From Chloroflexota bacterium (GTDB lineage: Bacteria > Chloroflexota > Limnocylindria > Limnocylindrales > CSP1-4), in the NCBI GenBank assembly GCA_021777365.1, contig JAJYDP010000175.1, positions 1 to 8,649 on the forward strand: 8,649 bases of DNA, given 5' to 3'. The translations under genes were made by a program, and so were the position numbers. This document shows, one piece after another, positions 6,123 through 8,649 of the stretch (position 1 is the first letter of the stretch; the number at the start of each line of letters is the position of its first letter). The notes beneath the pieces are model-generated. The model searched no databases, had not been told where the DNA came from, and saw only the letters and a list, made by a program, of their open reading frames with translations.

Positions 6123-6158
6123 CCGATGGCGGTCGGGCCCCTGCCCGGCCGCCATCGG
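6123..6158 (+). terminator. Long GC hairpin downstream of doxX
   Basis: CGATGGCGGTCGGGC (6124-6138) pairs with GCCCGGCCGCCATCG (6143-6157) over 15 positions with a single G-T wobble and a 4-base CCCT loop. One further C-G pair extends it to 6123 and 6158. This is the strongest inverted repeat seen in the window. It lies in the only non-coding stretch of notable size (6016-6208, 193 bases), between doxX and the glycosyltransferase promoter. The tail (GTCGTTCC) has few T residues, so it may be a T-poor terminator of the kind found in high-GC genomes, or a transcript-stabilising structure. The rest of this gap holds only a 9-base direct repeat, GCCGGGCCG, at 6018 and 6033. Confidence 0.55.
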
Positions 6159-6193
6159 TCGTTCCGCGCGGCGAACGGCAGGGCTCCGTGCCC

Positions 6194-6199
6194 TACACT
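6194..6199 (+). promoter_or_regulatory. -10 box before the glycosyltransferase pair
   Basis: TACACT matches TANNNT and ends 9 bases before ATG 6209. With usual -10 to start-site spacing, transcription would begin at or a few bases before that ATG, giving a leaderless or nearly leaderless message. The upstream GTG at 6188 would precede the promoter, so the ATG is preferred. No convincing -35 box or ribosome site is visible. Confidence 0.4.
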
Positions 6200-6208
6200 G
6201 CACCGCTG

Positions 6209-7684
6209 ATGGGACGCCTTCCCGACCACCTGCCCGATGCGGGGACGTCCACCCCGGTCCCCGCATCGACCACCCCGTCCCTGCGCATCGCCATCGTCGC
6301 CGCCAACACCTTCGAGCACGACTCCCGGCTGCTCCGCACCGGCCGTGCCCTCGCGGCCGACGGCCACCGGGTGACGCTGCTCGCCTTCGCCGCGCCGGGG
6401 CTCCCCGACCGGGAGGATCTCGGCGGCGGCCTCGAGGTGCGGCGCCTGGCGGTCGATCGGCGCGTCACGGCGGCGTTCGCCCCGTTGCCCGCCCCGCTGC
6501 GTCGCGCCGCCGCGCGCCTCCTCGGGTTCCCGCCGGACGCCACGTCACTTCCGCCGGCCGCGGCCAGCGGCCTCGACCGGCTGCGGGCGCCGCTGCGACG
6601 CGCCGTCGAGATCGCCGCCCACCAGCGACGGGTGGGACCGTGGCGCGACGCCGTGCTGGCCGCCGTCCCCCACGCGGACGCCTACCACTGCAAGGCGCTG
6701 ATCGCCCTGCCTGTCGTGGCCGGTGCGGCGGCACGCGCGGGCGCCCGCCATGCCTACGACCTCGCCGACCTGCACACGGAGGCCGCGCGCCTGGCCCGGA
6801 TGCCGGCCGTCGTCCGGGCCCTCGTCCGGCGACGTGAGCGGGGCTGGGTCCGCCGCGCCGCGCTCCTGAGCGCGGTCAGCCCAGGGGTGGCCCGGGAGGC
6901 GGCGCGCCGGTTCGGCGTGCCGGAGCCGGTGGTGGTCCTGAACTGCCCACCTGCCTGGCGATCGGACGAACCGGGCCTGCCGTCGTCAGACCGGATCCGG
7001 TCCGCGGCCGGGATCCCGCCGGAGCGCCCGGTGATCCTCTACCAGGGTGGGTTCAGCGTGGACCGCGGGATCGAGGAGCTGGTCCTGGCGCTCGATGAGC
7101 CGCCGCTCCGCGACCTCGGCGCGACCGTGGTGCTCCTCGGCTACGGCCGGCTCCGGGAGCGCCTGGTGGAGGAGGCCGCGCGGCGGCCGGGCTCGCTCGT
7201 GGTGCTCGACGCGGTCCCGCCGTCCGAGCTGCTCGAGTGGACCGCATCGGCCGATCTCGGCTACGTGGGTCAGCCCGGGCGGACGCTCAACCAGCGGCTC
7301 AACCTGGCCAACAAGCTCTTCGAGAGCATCATGGCCGGCGTCCCGGTGCTGGTCGCGGAAGGGACGGAGCACTGCCGGGTGGTCGCCGCGGAAGGGCTGG
7401 GGGCGTGCGCACCGATCGAGCCGCGGGCGCTGGCGCGCGTCGCCGCCGGGCTCCTGTCGCGCCCGCCGGATGAACGGATCGCGCTGCGCCGGCACTGCCG
7501 CTCGGTGGCGCTCGAACGCTACACCTGGGAGCGCCAGCAGGCCGGACTGGTGGGTGCCTACCGGCGCCTGGCCGTGGCGGTCGCACGGGGCGCCTCGCCG
7601 GCCCCCTGGCCGGGATGGGACGCAGAGGGACCGCAGGCCCCCGACCTGCGCGATCCACACCTGGAGGCGGAGCAGCGACCGTGA
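6209..7684 (+). CDS. Glycosyltransferase, family 4-like
   Basis: Predicted retaining GT-B transferase of 491 residues that moves a sugar from a nucleotide donor onto a glycan or lipid carrier at the cytoplasmic membrane face. The N-domain begins SLRIAIVAANTFEHDSRLLR (24-43) and GHRVTLLAF (52-60), after a 23-residue Pro/Thr-rich leader. The C-domain has NCPPAW (245-250), LYQGGFSVDRGIEELV (277-292), VVLLGYGRL (307-315) and NKLFESIMAGVPVLV (368-382) with E372 in the donor-binding region. The last 30 residues are a polar tail. The start is ATG 6209 because a TACACT box lies just upstream; GTG 6188 is the alternative and adds seven residues. The stop overlaps the next gene by GTGA. Donor and acceptor cannot be read from sequence. 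It is a clear paralog of the following gene. Confidence 0.88.
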   Translation: MGRLPDHLPDAGTSTPVPASTTPSLRIAIVAANTFEHDSRLLRTGRALAADGHRVTLLAFAAPGLPDREDLGGGLEVRRLAVDRRVTAAFAPLPAPLRRAAARLLGFPPDATSLPPAAASGLDRLRAPLRRAVEIAAHQRRVGPWRDAVLAAVPHADAYHCKALIALPVVAGAAARAGARHAYDLADLHTEAARLARMPAVVRALVRRRERGWVRRAALLSAVSPGVAREAARRFGVPEPVVVLNCPPAWRSDEPGLPSSDRIRSAAGIPPERPVILYQGGFSVDRGIEELVLALDEPPLRDLGATVVLLGYGRLRERLVEEAARRPGSLVVLDAVPPSELLEWTASADLGYVGQPGRTLNQRLNLANKLFESIMAGVPVLVAEGTEHCRVVAAEGLGACAPIEPRALARVAAGLLSRPPDERIALRRHCRSVALERYTWERQQAGLVGAYRRLAVAVARGASPAPWPGWDAEGPQAPDLRDPHLEAEQRP

Positions 7685-8649
7685 GCCGCATCGTCATGTT
7701 CGTCTTCAACGACTGCACCAACGATGCTCGGGTGCTGCGGGAGGCGGCCAGCCTGGTCGAGGCGGGCCACCGGGTGACGATCATGGCGCGCCCCAGGGAC
7801 GTGGCGTCCACCGCGGTGGAGCGGGAGCGGCGCGACGGCTTCGAGATCGTGCGGATCCCGCTGCCGCAGGGCTGGAAGCGCTGGTACGTCCTGGCCCGCT
7901 ATCCCTGGCGGGCCCGCGGCTGGATCCGCTTCCGCTATGCGTACGACGCGAAGCGGGGCCCGAAGGGCTGGGCGGAGGCCGTGGCGGTGACGCCGGTGGC
8001 GCTGGCCTGGATCGGCTGGATGCTCGTGCGGGCTCCGTTCTACCTCGGGTTCCGGTGGCTGCGCCGGGGACGGACCCAGGCGGGCGGCGACACCCTCGAC
8101 TGGCTGACCCGCTGGCGCTTCTCGATCGTCGGGTGGGCGCGCGCGGCGGCGGCCGCGGCCCCCGAGGCGGACGCGTACCACGGCCACGACCTCTCCGGCC
8201 TCCCCGGAGCCGTGGCGGCGGCCGAGCGCCACGGGCGGACCGGCCGCGGCTCGCGGCCGGCGCTCGTCTACGACAGCCACGAGATCTACGTCGAGTCCGG
8301 GCGCATCGCACGGCTCCCCCGCTGGGTGCGCGCCATCCTGGCCCGCCAGGAGCAGGCGTGGGTGGACCGGGTCGACGCGCTGGTGACCGTCAACCAGTCG
8401 CTGGCCGAGGACCTGGGTGCGCGCTACCACCCGCCGCGGGTGGTGGTGGTCCGCAACTGCCCCGCGCGCTGGGATCCGCCGGACGCCCGGGACCAGCTCC
8501 TGCGGCACGCCGCCGGGATCCCAGGGGACGCCCGGATCGCCCTCTACCACGGGGGCTTCTCCGCGCACCGGGGGATGGAGGAGCTGGCCGAGGCGATCCT
8601 GCAGCCCGACATGGATCGCGTCCACGCCGTCTTCCTCGGCTACGGCAGC
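7681..8649 (+). CDS. Glycosyltransferase, family 4-like (3' partial)
   Basis: The frame is open from GTG 7681 to the window edge without a stop, giving 323 residues of a GT-B-type transferase that lacks the end of its C-domain. The start overlaps the upstream stop (GTGA), with GGAGG at 7663-7667 and GCGGAG nearer by. Motifs are MFVFNDCTNDARVLREAASL (6-25), GHRVTIMARP (30-39), YHGHDLSGLP (166-175), YDSHEIYVES (197-206), TVNQSLAEDLG (236-246), NCPARW (259-264) and LYHGGFSAHRGMEEL (288-302). The HDL and YDSHE motifs mark it as GT4-like with an intact N-domain. Unlike its neighbour it has an insert at about 61-140 with a hydrophobic run at 101-126, flanked by Arg/Lys/Trp-rich stretches, which could anchor it to the membrane. 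It is probably part of the same polysaccharide assembly operon; donor and acceptor are unknown. Confidence 0.88.
   Translation, partial: MSRIVMFVFNDCTNDARVLREAASLVEAGHRVTIMARPRDVASTAVERERRDGFEIVRIPLPQGWKRWYVLARYPWRARGWIRFRYAYDAKRGPKGWAEAVAVTPVALAWIGWMLVRAPFYLGFRWLRRGRTQAGGDTLDWLTRWRFSIVGWARAAAAAAPEADAYHGHDLSGLPGAVAAAERHGRTGRGSRPALVYDSHEIYVESGRIARLPRWVRAILARQEQAWVDRVDALVTVNQSLAEDLGARYHPPRVVVVRNCPARWDPPDARDQLLRHAAGIPGDARIALYHGGFSAHRGMEELAEAILQPDMDRVHAVFLGYGS

Noticed and set aside
7558..8625. Long - strand open frame near the right edge
   Set aside because: It lies antisense to the second glycosyltransferase, whose forward frame is open to the edge and carries family motifs.
1..8649. CRISPR array, tRNA/rRNA, insertion sequence or defence system
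   Set aside because: No regularly spaced repeats, tRNA-like cloverleaf, transposase or nuclease motifs were seen on either strand.

Overview
The window is very GC-rich (clearly above 70% by eye, with G or C at nearly every third codon position). All eight genes lie on the + strand. Strong GGAGG-type ribosome sites occur alongside two apparently leaderless promoters, in which a TANNNT box sits just upstream of an ATG. This style fits a high-GC Actinomycetota or a high-GC Chloroflexota lineage. The sequence alone does not decide between them. No tRNA, rRNA, CRISPR array, transposase or phage gene was seen.

Positions 1-4840 hold a nucleotide-sugar module. The genes are a DegT/DnrJ/EryC1-type aminotransferase (its first few codons lie outside the window), a Gfo/Idh/MocA oxidoreductase, a UDP-sugar 6-dehydrogenase and a non-hydrolysing UDP-GlcNAc 2-epimerase. 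The first three are joined by GTGA and ATGA stop/start overlaps; the fourth follows after 72 bases. Known families link these activities in the Wbp/Wlb route: 6-oxidation of UDP-GlcNAc, C3 oxidation, C3 transamination, N-acetylation, then C2 epimerisation to UDP-ManNAc(3NAc)A. Four of the five activities are present; the N-acetyltransferase is not in the window. A simpler reading is UDP-ManNAcA synthesis by the epimerase and dehydrogenase, with the other two genes making a separate amino sugar.

Positions 4841-6015 hold an unrelated two-gene unit. An Rrf2-family regulator carries an Asp/Cys/Cys/Cys pattern expected of an iron-sulfur sensor, and a DoxX-family membrane protein follows 20 bases later. 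The unit appears to have its own leaderless promoter, with a small inverted repeat over the -10 box, and is bracketed by two hairpins (4876-4891 and 6123-6158).

Positions 6016-8649 return to surface glycan work. After a non-coding stretch with a strong hairpin and a second TANNNT box come two overlapping family-4-like glycosyltransferase genes. They are divergent tandem paralogs, and the second runs off the right edge. Together the outer genes look like part of a capsule, exopolysaccharide or cell-wall glycan locus, with a redox- or NO-responsive unit set inside it. Nothing in the window is clearly a new system. The points most worth checking are the proposed diamino-uronic acid pathway, a low-complexity insertion in the epimerase, and the Rrf2-DoxX unit with its overlapping operator-like repeat.
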